Assembly: GCF_004114535.1 (NCBI RefSeq)
Contig: NZ_LBJC01000024.1
Location: 124,001-188,000, forward strand
Reading direction: 5' to 3'
DNA: 64,000 nucleotides
Origin: Bradyrhizobium nanningense
Lineage (GTDB): Bacteria > Pseudomonadota > Alphaproteobacteria > Rhizobiales > Xanthobacteraceae
Shown here piece by piece: positions 57,534-64,000 of the stretch (within the stretch, counting starts at the first letter, position 1; the number at the start of each line of letters is the position of its first letter). Both the position numbers and the translations under genes were made by a program. A model generated the notes under the pieces. It was not told the origin of the DNA. It saw only the letters and a program-made list of their open reading frames with translations, and ran no database searches.

Positions 57534-59084
57534 ATGTACACTGGTCACCACGCCCGCCTGCGTCCGCTGCAGCCCGCCTTCATCATGGCTGCCACAGGCG
57601 AGGCCGTCACCTATCGCGAGCTGGAGGCGCGCAGCAACCGCCTGGCGCATCTGTTCCGCAAGCGCGGCTTGAGGCGGCTCGACCATTACTCGATCTTCAT
57701 GGAGAACAATTCGCGCTACCTGGAGGCCTGCGGCGCGGGCGAACGCTCCGGGCTGTACTATACCTGCATCAACTCCTTCCTGACACCGGGCGAGCTCGCT
57801 TATCTCCTCGTCAACAGCCAGTCGAAGATCCTGATCACTTCGGTGGCGAAGCTCGACATCGCGCGCGAGGCGATCCACGCCTGCCCCGAGATCAAGCTCT
57901 GCATCGTCGCCGATGGCCCGGGCGAGAGCGAGCGCATCGTCGGGCTTGCGGACGTGACCGCGGACATGCCGACGACACCGATCGCGGACGAATGGCTCGG
58001 CACGGCCATGCTCTATTCGTCCGGCACGACCGGGCGGCCGAAAGGCATTCTGCGGCCGCTGCCGGAAGAGCCGCCGAAGCACAATCTGCCGCTGTTCGAT
58101 TTCCTGACCAAACTCTGGCACTACCGCGAGGGCATGGTCTACCTCTCGCCGGCCCCGCTCTATCATTCCGCCCCGCAAGCCGCCGTGAACCTCACGATCC
58201 GCATGGGCGGCACCGTAATCATCATGGAGAGCTTCGATCCCGAGCGTTACCTCGAGCTGATCCAGCGCTGGGGCATCACGCACACCCAGCTGGTGCCGAC
58301 GATGTTCTCGCGCATGCTGAAGCTGCCGGAGGAGGTCCGCAAGCGTTACGACCTGTCCTCGCTGGAGATCGCGATCCACGCCGCCGCGCCCTGCCCCGCT
58401 TTGGTCAAGGACGACATGATCAAATGGTGGGGACCCATCATTCACGAATATTACGGCGCGACCGAGGGCCTCGGCTTCACCGCCTGTAACAGCGAGGAAT
58501 GGCTTAGCCATCGCGGCACCGTCGGCAAGGTGCTGCTCGGCGACCTCCACATTCTCGACGAGAACATGCGGGAGTGCCCGACCGGCACGCCGGGCCAGGT
58601 CTGGTTCAAGACCGCCTCGCCGTTCGAATATTTCAACGATCCGGAGAAGACCAAGGAGGCGCGCTCGGCCGACGGCAGCATGAGCACGGTCGGGGATGTC
58701 GGCTATGTCGACAAAGACCGCTTCCTGTACCTGACCGACCGTGCGACCTTCATGATCATCTCCGGCGGGGTGAACATCTATCCGCAGGAATGCGAAAACC
58801 TCCTGATCACCCATCCGAAGGTCGCCGATGCCGCCGTGTTCGGCGTGCCCAATGCCGATCTCGGCGAAGAGGTGAAGGCGGTGGTGCAGCCGATGCCCGG
58901 CGTCGTGCCCGGCGAGGCGCTCGCCGAAGAGCTGATCGCGTTCTGCGCAAAATCGCTGTCGCGGCAGAAGGTGCCGCGCTCGGTCGATTTCGACAAGGAA
59001 TTGCCGCGGCTGCCGACCGGGAAGCTGTACAAGCGCCTGCTGCGGGACCGGTATTGGGGCAACAAGGCGTCGAGAATCGTGTGA
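57534..59084 (+). CDS. Acyl-CoA synthetase (AMP-forming)
   Basis: This 516-residue ANL enzyme has the P-loop AMLYSSGTTGRPKGILRP, motif A5 HEYYGATEG, the motif DVGYVDKDRFLYLTDR, the hinge FMIISGGVNIYPQECEN, and the catalytic Lys in RLPTGKLYKRLL. It activates a carboxylic acid to its CoA ester through an acyl-adenylate. It resembles the FadD4/long-chain or aryl group; the acid is not predictable. It shares an operon with the Fe-ADH-like gene. It ends 397 bases before the next gene, with a repeat B in between. Confidence 0.92.
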   Translation: MYTGHHARLRPLQPAFIMAATGEAVTYRELEARSNRLAHLFRKRGLRRLDHYSIFMENNSRYLEACGAGERSGLYYTCINSFLTPGELAYLLVNSQSKILITSVAKLDIAREAIHACPEIKLCIVADGPGESERIVGLADVTADMPTTPIADEWLGTAMLYSSGTTGRPKGILRPLPEEPPKHNLPLFDFLTKLWHYREGMVYLSPAPLYHSAPQAAVNLTIRMGGTVIIMESFDPERYLELIQRWGITHTQLVPTMFSRMLKLPEEVRKRYDLSSLEIAIHAAAPCPALVKDDMIKWWGPIIHEYYGATEGLGFTACNSEEWLSHRGTVGKVLLGDLHILDENMRECPTGTPGQVWFKTASPFEYFNDPEKTKEARSADGSMSTVGDVGYVDKDRFLYLTDRATFMIISGGVNIYPQECENLLITHPKVADAAVFGVPNADLGEEVKAVVQPMPGVVPGEALAEELIAFCAKSLSRQKVPRSVDFDKELPRLPTGKLYKRLLRDRYWGNKASRIV

Positions 59085-59124
59085 GGTGGCTGTTCACTCA
59101 AGCGCGAGACGTCGCCAAACAGAA

Positions 59125-59275
59125 GGTGTCGTCCCGGGCCGCGACGACGTCGCGAACCCGGGATCCATAGCCACAGGGGGTGGTTGTCGCGCGAGCAGGC
59201 AACTCCGAGTCATCGCAAAACTCCTTCCTGGGGTTATGGGTCCCGGATCTGCGCTTCGCTTGTCCGGGACGACGA
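59125..59275. repeat. Repeat B, full copy
   Basis: It begins GGTGTCGTCCCGGGCCGCGA and ends CGCTTGTCCGGGACGACG, with CCATAGCCACAGGG and CCTGGGGTTATGGG inside. It separates the acyl-CoA synthetase gene from the second dipeptide-type ABC operon. Confidence 0.87.
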
Positions 59276-59332
59276 TGGATGCTTGAGAAGCAGCGAGACA
59301 CTTCAGTTCCGTCTCTCTCTTCGCACCTGCAC

Positions 59333-59347
59333 TCTCACATTGTGAGA
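59333..59347. promoter_or_regulatory. Perfect 15-base palindromic operator-like site
   Basis: TCTCACA-T-TGTGAGA has seven-base exact complementary arms around a single base, 135 bases before the first gene of the ABC operon. Size and symmetry suit a dimeric regulator. I cannot name the factor; no regulator gene is adjacent. The rest of 59276-59475 shows no other clear motif. Confidence 0.5.
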
Positions 59348-59481
59348 TATGAACCCCTGCGGCCTTCTGTCATCCGAATTGTCGAGGCGGCATGCGGCGC
59401 TATCGGGGTTGCCTCCTTCGGCTTGCGTGCTATCGTCGCGACAAACAGGCTGCAAAAGGCCGAGGTCCAGGGAGGATGAGC

Positions 59482-61080
59482 ATGCGGAGCGTGTGGGCGC
59501 TCGCCGTAATGGCGGCGCTATCTGTGCTGACGGCCTCAACCACCACGCTTGCCGGCGAGCCCAAGCAGGGCGGAACCTTGCGGATATATCACCGCGACAG
59601 TCCAGCCAACGCCTCGATCCTCGAAGGCGCGACCTATTCGGTCAACGTGCCGTTCATGGGGGTCTTCAACAATCTCGTCATCTATGATCAGCACATCGCG
59701 CAGAACAGTCCTGATACCCTGAGGCCCGAGCTCGCCGAAAGCTGGTCCTGGAGCAGCGACAACAAGAAACTGACGTTCAAGCTGCGTCAGGGCGTCAAAT
59801 GGCACGACGGCAAGCCGTTCACGTCGGCCGACGTCAAATGCAGCTTCGATCTCTTGATGGGCAAATCGCAGCAGAAGCTGCGGCAGAATCCACGCAAGGC
59901 CTGGTACAACGAAGTCAACGAGATCACGACGAGCGGCGATTTCGAGGTCTCGTTCGACCTGAAGCGGCCGCAACCCTCGCTGCTGGCAATGCTCGCGTCC
60001 GGCTATACGCCGATCTATCCCTGTCACGTCTCTCCGGCGGACATGCGCACCCATCCGATCGGGACCGGACCGTTCAAGTTCGTCGAGTTCAAGGCCAATG
60101 AATCGATCAAGCTGACGCGAAATCCGGACTATTGGAAGAAGGGCCTGCCCCATCTCGACGGCATCGAGTACACGATCATCACGAACCGCTCGACCGCGAT
60201 CCTCGCCTTCGTCGCCGGCAAGTTCGACATGACCTTCCCGACGCACATCACGATCCCGCTCCTGAAGGACATCAAGTCGCAGGCGCCGAACGCGACCTGC
60301 GTCGTGGAGCCGACCAACGTTTCGACCAACATCATCGTCAATTCGTCCTCCCCGCCATTCGACAACATCGATATTCGCCGGGCCGTGGCACTTGCGCTCG
60401 ACCGCAAAGCCTTCGTCGACATCCTGTTCGAAGGTCAGGCCGATATCGGCGGCACCATGCTGCCCCCGCCTCAAGGCATCTGGGGCATGCCCAAGGACAA
60501 GCTCGAGACCATTCCGGGCTACGGTCCGAACGTGAACGCGAACCGCGAGGAGGCGAAGAAGCTGATGCAGAAGGCGGGCTACGGTCCCGACAAGCATCTC
60601 GCGGTGAAGGTCTCGACCCGCAATCTCGCGGAATATCGCGACCCCGCCGTGATCCTGATCGACCAGCTCAAGAGCATCTATATCGACGGCGAGCTCGACG
60701 TCGTGGAAACCGCGAACTGGTTCCCGAAAGTCGCGCGCAAGGACTACATGCTCGGCCTCAATCTGACCGGCAATTCCGTCGACGATCCCGACCAGTCGTT
60801 CTACGAGAACTATTCCTGCGGCTCGGAACGGAACTACACCAATTATTGCAACAAGGAGATCGAGAAGCTGTTCGACGTGCAATCGCAGGAGATCGACATC
60901 AACAAGCGCAAGCCGCTGGTGTGGGATATCGACAAGAAGCTGCAGGAGGACGTTGCCCGCCCGATCATCTTCCATGCGCGGGCCGGCACTTGCTGGCAGC
61001 CTTATGTCAAGGGCGTCACGATCATGTCGAACAGCTCCTATAACGGCTTTCGCTACGAGGATCTGTGGCTCGACAAGTAA
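59482..61080 (+). CDS. Dipeptide-type ABC solute-binding protein (SBP family 5)
   Basis: This 532-residue periplasmic protein has a Sec signal (VWALAVMAALSVLTASTTTLAG). The core has KQGGTLRIYHRDSPANASILEG, then TFKLRQGVKWHDGKPFTSADVKCSFD, the family signature. I start at the second ATG (59482) because GGAGG at 59471-59475 lies six bases before it, whereas it abuts the first ATG. It is the first gene of an operon with two permeases and two ATPases. The mature protein has Sec rather than Tat export, unlike its counterpart at 7365-8987. The ligand is unknown. Confidence 0.9.
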   Translation: MRSVWALAVMAALSVLTASTTTLAGEPKQGGTLRIYHRDSPANASILEGATYSVNVPFMGVFNNLVIYDQHIAQNSPDTLRPELAESWSWSSDNKKLTFKLRQGVKWHDGKPFTSADVKCSFDLLMGKSQQKLRQNPRKAWYNEVNEITTSGDFEVSFDLKRPQPSLLAMLASGYTPIYPCHVSPADMRTHPIGTGPFKFVEFKANESIKLTRNPDYWKKGLPHLDGIEYTIITNRSTAILAFVAGKFDMTFPTHITIPLLKDIKSQAPNATCVVEPTNVSTNIIVNSSSPPFDNIDIRRAVALALDRKAFVDILFEGQADIGGTMLPPPQGIWGMPKDKLETIPGYGPNVNANREEAKKLMQKAGYGPDKHLAVKVSTRNLAEYRDPAVILIDQLKSIYIDGELDVVETANWFPKVARKDYMLGLNLTGNSVDDPDQSFYENYSCGSERNYTNYCNKEIEKLFDVQSQEIDINKRKPLVWDIDKKLQEDVARPIIFHARAGTCWQPYVKGVTIMSNSSYNGFRYEDLWLDK

Positions 61081-61120
61081 CGCGCCTGGCTGAAGACTAG
61101 CGGCTCGCGGAGGGCGAAGG

Positions 61121-62068
61121 ATGTTTGCCTATCTGGTGCGACGCCTGTTGCTGATGCTCGTGACCCTGTTCGGGATCTCGGTCGTCATCTTCGTTCTGCT
61201 GCGCATCGTGCCCGGCAATATCGTCGACATCCTGTTCGCTGCCGCCGGCTATGTCGATCCCGCCGACAAGGCCAACCTGGAGAAGGAGCTCGGCATCGAC
61301 CAGCCGCTGATCGTACAATATTGGCACTGGATCAGCGGTTTTCTGCGCGGTGATCTCGGCTATTCCTACGTCTCCGAGAAGCCGGCGCTGCAGGAGATAT
61401 TGCCGCGGATCCCGATCACGGCGCGGCTCGCCGGCCTCGCGCTGCTGTTCTCCGCGTCGATCGGCATTCCGCTCGGCGTCATCAGTGCCGTGAAGCAGGG
61501 CACACGGCTGGACTACGCCCTGCGCGTCGTCAGCCTCAGCGGCCTGTCGTTGCCCTCGTTCTGGCTCGGCCTTTTGATCCTGACCGCGTCGGTGGCGATG
61601 TTCGGCCAGATGCCGATCTTCAATCCGAATCCGCAGACCTGGCTCGAGGCGTTCGCAACCTATGCCGTTCCAGCCGCCGCCGTCGGCTTCCGCAGCGCGG
61701 CGCTGACCTTGCGCATCACGCGATCCTCGATGCTGGAGGTGCTGCGGCAGGATTACATCCGCACTGCGCGCGCCAAGGGGGCCTCCGACGCCGCCGTGAA
61801 CTATCACCACGCGCTGAAGAACGCGATTCTGCCTGTGATCACCGTGATCGGCATCGAGGCGGCGTTCCTGATCGGCGGCCTGATCGTCACCGAGACGGTG
61901 TTCAACATCCCCGGCGTCGCCCGCTTCCTGGTCGAGGCGATCCGCTGGCGCGACTATCCGATCGTGCAGAACCTCGTGATGTTCATCGCCGTGGTCGTGG
62001 TGGTCGCGAATTTCACTGTCGACATGCTCTACGCGGTGTTCGACCCGCGGATCAGGTACACGGATTAG
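61121..62068 (+). CDS. ABC importer permease, DppB type
   Basis: This 315-residue inner-membrane protein starts MFAYLVRRLLLMLVTLFGISVVIF, then has LLRIVPGNIVDILF. The EAA loop is RQDYIRTARAKGASDAAVNYHHAL and the end TVDMLYAVFDPRIRYTD is standard. It has six membrane segments. It follows the binding-protein gene by 40 bases and precedes the DppC-type gene by 9. Confidence 0.92.
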   Translation: MFAYLVRRLLLMLVTLFGISVVIFVLLRIVPGNIVDILFAAAGYVDPADKANLEKELGIDQPLIVQYWHWISGFLRGDLGYSYVSEKPALQEILPRIPITARLAGLALLFSASIGIPLGVISAVKQGTRLDYALRVVSLSGLSLPSFWLGLLILTASVAMFGQMPIFNPNPQTWLEAFATYAVPAAAVGFRSAALTLRITRSSMLEVLRQDYIRTARAKGASDAAVNYHHALKNAILPVITVIGIEAAFLIGGLIVTETVFNIPGVARFLVEAIRWRDYPIVQNLVMFIAVVVVVANFTVDMLYAVFDPRIRYTD

Positions 62069-62077
62069 GAGAGCTGT

Positions 62078-62971
62078 TTGGCCGCGATCGACTACGATCT
62101 CGAACTTCGGCGGGCCGGCGCGCATGCGACCGGTGGGTGGCGCCGCGTGCTGTTTCTGGCGCAGCGGCACGTGCTGGGCGCGGCCGGGCTCATCATCATG
62201 ACTATGTTCGTATTCACCGCGATCTTTGCCGACTTCATCGCGCGCTACGACCCCCTGACCGTCGATTCCGCGCGCGCTCTCGCTCGCCCGAGCTGGGCGC
62301 ACTGGATGGGGACGGACTCGTTCGGCCGCGACGTGTTCAGCCGCATCATTCACGGCGCGCGGATCTCGCTCGCCGTCGGCATCGGCTCGACCGCGCTCGG
62401 CGGCACCATCGGCGTCATCGTCGGACTGACGTCAGGCTATCTGTCCGGCTGGGTCGATCTCGTCTTCCAGCGCGTTTCCGACGTACTTCAGGCACTGCCG
62501 CTGCTGGTCCTCGCGCTGATCATGACGGCGGCACTCGGTCCGTCCTTGCCGAACGTCATCATCGCGATCGCGATTCCGCTGATCCCGACCGTGTCGCGCG
62601 TCACCCGCGCCAACACGCTGGCGCTGCGCGAGCAGCCCTTCGTCGAGGCTGCCAAGTCGATCGGCATGAGCGAGGTGCGCATCGAGCTGCGCCATGTGCT
62701 GCCGAACACGCTGGCGCCGCTGATCGTGCTCGCAACTGCCCAGCTCGGCTCGACCATCCTCACCGAGGCTTCCCTCTCCTTCCTCGGCCTCGGCATTCCC
62801 GAGCCTTATCCGTCCTGGGGCCGCATGCTCTCGGAATCCGCCGCCGAATATGTCCGCACGGCGCCCTGGCTCGTGATCTTCCCGGGCATCGCCATCAGCC
62901 TCGCCGTGTTCGGCGCCAATCTGTTCGGCGATGCCCTGCGCGACATCCTGGACCCGAGGCAACGCGGCTGA
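62078..62971 (+). CDS. ABC importer permease, DppC type
   Basis: This 297-residue inner-membrane protein has the OppC signature HWMGTDSFGRDVFSRIIHGARISLAVG. The EAA loop is REQPFVEAAKSIGMSEVRIELRHVLPN and the end is FGDALRDILDPRQRG. The TTG at 62078 has AGGAGA just upstream. The stop overlaps the next start by one base (TGATG). It pairs with the DppB-type subunit. Confidence 0.92.
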   Translation: MAAIDYDLELRRAGAHATGGWRRVLFLAQRHVLGAAGLIIMTMFVFTAIFADFIARYDPLTVDSARALARPSWAHWMGTDSFGRDVFSRIIHGARISLAVGIGSTALGGTIGVIVGLTSGYLSGWVDLVFQRVSDVLQALPLLVLALIMTAALGPSLPNVIIAIAIPLIPTVSRVTRANTLALREQPFVEAAKSIGMSEVRIELRHVLPNTLAPLIVLATAQLGSTILTEASLSFLGLGIPEPYPSWGRMLSESAAEYVRTAPWLVIFPGIAISLAVFGANLFGDALRDILDPRQRG

Positions 62972-63978
62972 TGGCTGACAAATCCGACCTCGTGCTCGAT
63001 GTGAGAAACCTGAAGACGGTGTTCTTCACCAATTCGGGGCTCTTCAAGGCCGTCGACGACCTCTCCTTCACCGTGAAGCGCGGCGAGACGCTGGCGATCG
63101 TCGGCGAATCCGGCTGCGGCAAGAGTGTCACCGCGCTGTCGCTGATGCGCCTCGTGCCCGACCCGCCGGGCCGCATCGTCGGCGGCTCCGTCTCGCTCGA
63201 AGGCACCGATCTGCTGGCGCTGGACGAAACCGAGATGCGTGCCGTCAGAGGCAATCGCATCTCCATGATCTTCCAGGAGCCGATGACCTCGCTCAATCCG
63301 GTGATGCGGATCGGCGACCAGATCGTCGAGGCCGTGCGGCTGCATCGAGACGTCTCGGCCAAAGAGGCCCAGAATATCGCCGTCGAGATGCTGCGTCTGG
63401 TGCGGATCCCCGAGCCCGCGCGACGTACGCGCGAGTATCCGCATCAGCTGTCCGGCGGCATGCGGCAGCGCGCGATGATCGCGATGGCACTGGCCTGCCG
63501 GCCGGCGCTCTTGATCGCGGACGAGCCGACCACCGCGCTCGATGTCACCATTCAGGCGCAGATCCTGGCGCTGATCCTCGACCTGCAGAAAGAGCTCGGC
63601 ACCGGGCTGGTGCTGATCACGCATGATCTCGGTGTCGTCGCGCAGACTGCGCAGCGGGTGATCGTGATGTATGCGGGGCGGAAGGTCGAGGAAGCCAGTG
63701 TCGAAGCGCTGTTCGCCTCGCCAAAGCATCCTTACACGCGCGGACTGATGGCTTCGATTCCAGCGGTCCCCGCGCCCGGAATCGCCGCGCCGGCGCGGCT
63801 GAACGAGATTCCCGGCACGGTGCCATCGCTGGTGCGGTTGCCCAGGGGTTGCGCCTTCGCGCCGCGCTGCAAGCTCGCCATCAAGCGTTGCGAGGCCGAA
63901 TATCCGCCGCTGGAGGATTGCGGCGGCGGCCATCTCGCCGCCTGCTGGCGCGCGGAAGAGGTTGCGGAGGTGGCATGA
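62971..63978 (+). CDS. ABC importer ATPase, DppD type
   Basis: This 335-residue ATPase has Walker A GESGCGKS, signature LSGGMRQRAMIAMALA, Walker B LLIADEPTTALD and H-loop ITHDLGVVAQ. The C-terminal extension has CAFAPRCKLAIKRCEAEYPPLEDCGGGHLAACW, the Cys-rich oligopeptide-transporter tail that can hold an iron-sulfur cluster in DppD-like proteins. The ATG at 62971 overlaps the permease stop. Unlike the operon at 3362-9042, the two ATPases here are separate proteins. Confidence 0.93.
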   Translation: MADKSDLVLDVRNLKTVFFTNSGLFKAVDDLSFTVKRGETLAIVGESGCGKSVTALSLMRLVPDPPGRIVGGSVSLEGTDLLALDETEMRAVRGNRISMIFQEPMTSLNPVMRIGDQIVEAVRLHRDVSAKEAQNIAVEMLRLVRIPEPARRTREYPHQLSGGMRQRAMIAMALACRPALLIADEPTTALDVTIQAQILALILDLQKELGTGLVLITHDLGVVAQTAQRVIVMYAGRKVEEASVEALFASPKHPYTRGLMASIPAVPAPGIAAPARLNEIPGTVPSLVRLPRGCAFAPRCKLAIKRCEAEYPPLEDCGGGHLAACWRAEEVAEVA

Positions 63979-64000
63979 CCGGAGCACTGCTCGAAGTCAC
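63975..64000 (+). CDS. Second ABC ATPase (DppF type), 5' end only
   Basis: The ATG at 63975 overlaps the stop of the DppD-type gene (ATGA), and the frame reads MTGALLEV before the window ends. Position and coupling make a DppF-type ATPase the expected product; eight residues cannot prove it. Confidence 0.6.

Noticed and set aside
23621..59275. Repeats considered as a CRISPR array
   Set aside because: Copies are scattered kilobases apart, are internally palindromic over 130 bases or more, and have no regular spacers or cas genes.

Overview
The window looks like a continuous stretch of chromosome from a Bradyrhizobium-type alphaproteobacterium (Nitrobacteraceae). The basis is uniformly high GC with GC-rich third positions, frequent GTG and TTG starts, many ABC solute-binding proteins and MFS carriers, a sox cluster, and several families of dispersed palindromic intergenic repeats. 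The genus is an inference; no rRNA or marker gene is present. I see no tRNA, transposase, integrase, CRISPR array or prophage gene.

Left part (1-9373): the 3' end of allophanate hydrolase (atzF) converges on one long minus-strand operon: dipeptide-type solute-binding protein, two permeases, a fused double ATPase, atzG, atzE, atzH and a GntR/FCD regulator. A textbook sigma-54 (-24/-12) element lies 40 bases ahead of the first gene. Together this reads as a nitrogen-scavenging module that imports a compound, hydrolyses it through carboxylated urea/biuret intermediates, and finishes with AtzF. No cyanuric acid hydrolase is visible.

9374-23602: an APH-fold kinase with an altered catalytic loop and an orphan UgpB-like binding protein; then a plus-strand signalling operon (TRAP-type DctP receptor, membrane histidine kinase, REC-DUF3369-histidine kinase, OmpR regulator) with no TRAP permease genes; an ECF sigma factor in a palindrome-rich promoter region; a CcdA/thioredoxin pair; an unknown membrane protein; an L,D-transpeptidase; and an orphan amino-acid binding protein.

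23810-33794: two acyl-CoA dehydrogenases, a carboxymuconolactone-decarboxylase-like protein, a VOC protein, two MFS carriers, an S9 oligopeptidase and a DUF938 methyltransferase. 34032-39995: soxX-Y-Z-A-(SoxXA-binding protein)-B-(DsrE-like) with tight ATGA overlaps, followed by a persulfide dioxygenase-rhodanese fusion, i.e. periplasmic thiosulfate oxidation plus cytoplasmic persulfide handling. soxCD is absent here.

40096-64000: a small acidic protein, an MFS carrier, an N-acyl-D-amino-acid-deacylase-like amidohydrolase, another MFS carrier, an AttEFGH-like ABC export/lipid operon, a MAPEG protein, an orphan LivJ-like binding protein, an RND efflux pump without an outer-membrane partner, an iron-ADH-family/acyl-CoA synthetase pair, and a second dipeptide-type ABC operon that runs off the right edge.

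Between genes the most striking structure is at least five families of imperfect palindromic repeats, called A to E in the entries. One copy of the A hairpin sits in frame inside the linker of the fused ABC ATPase.
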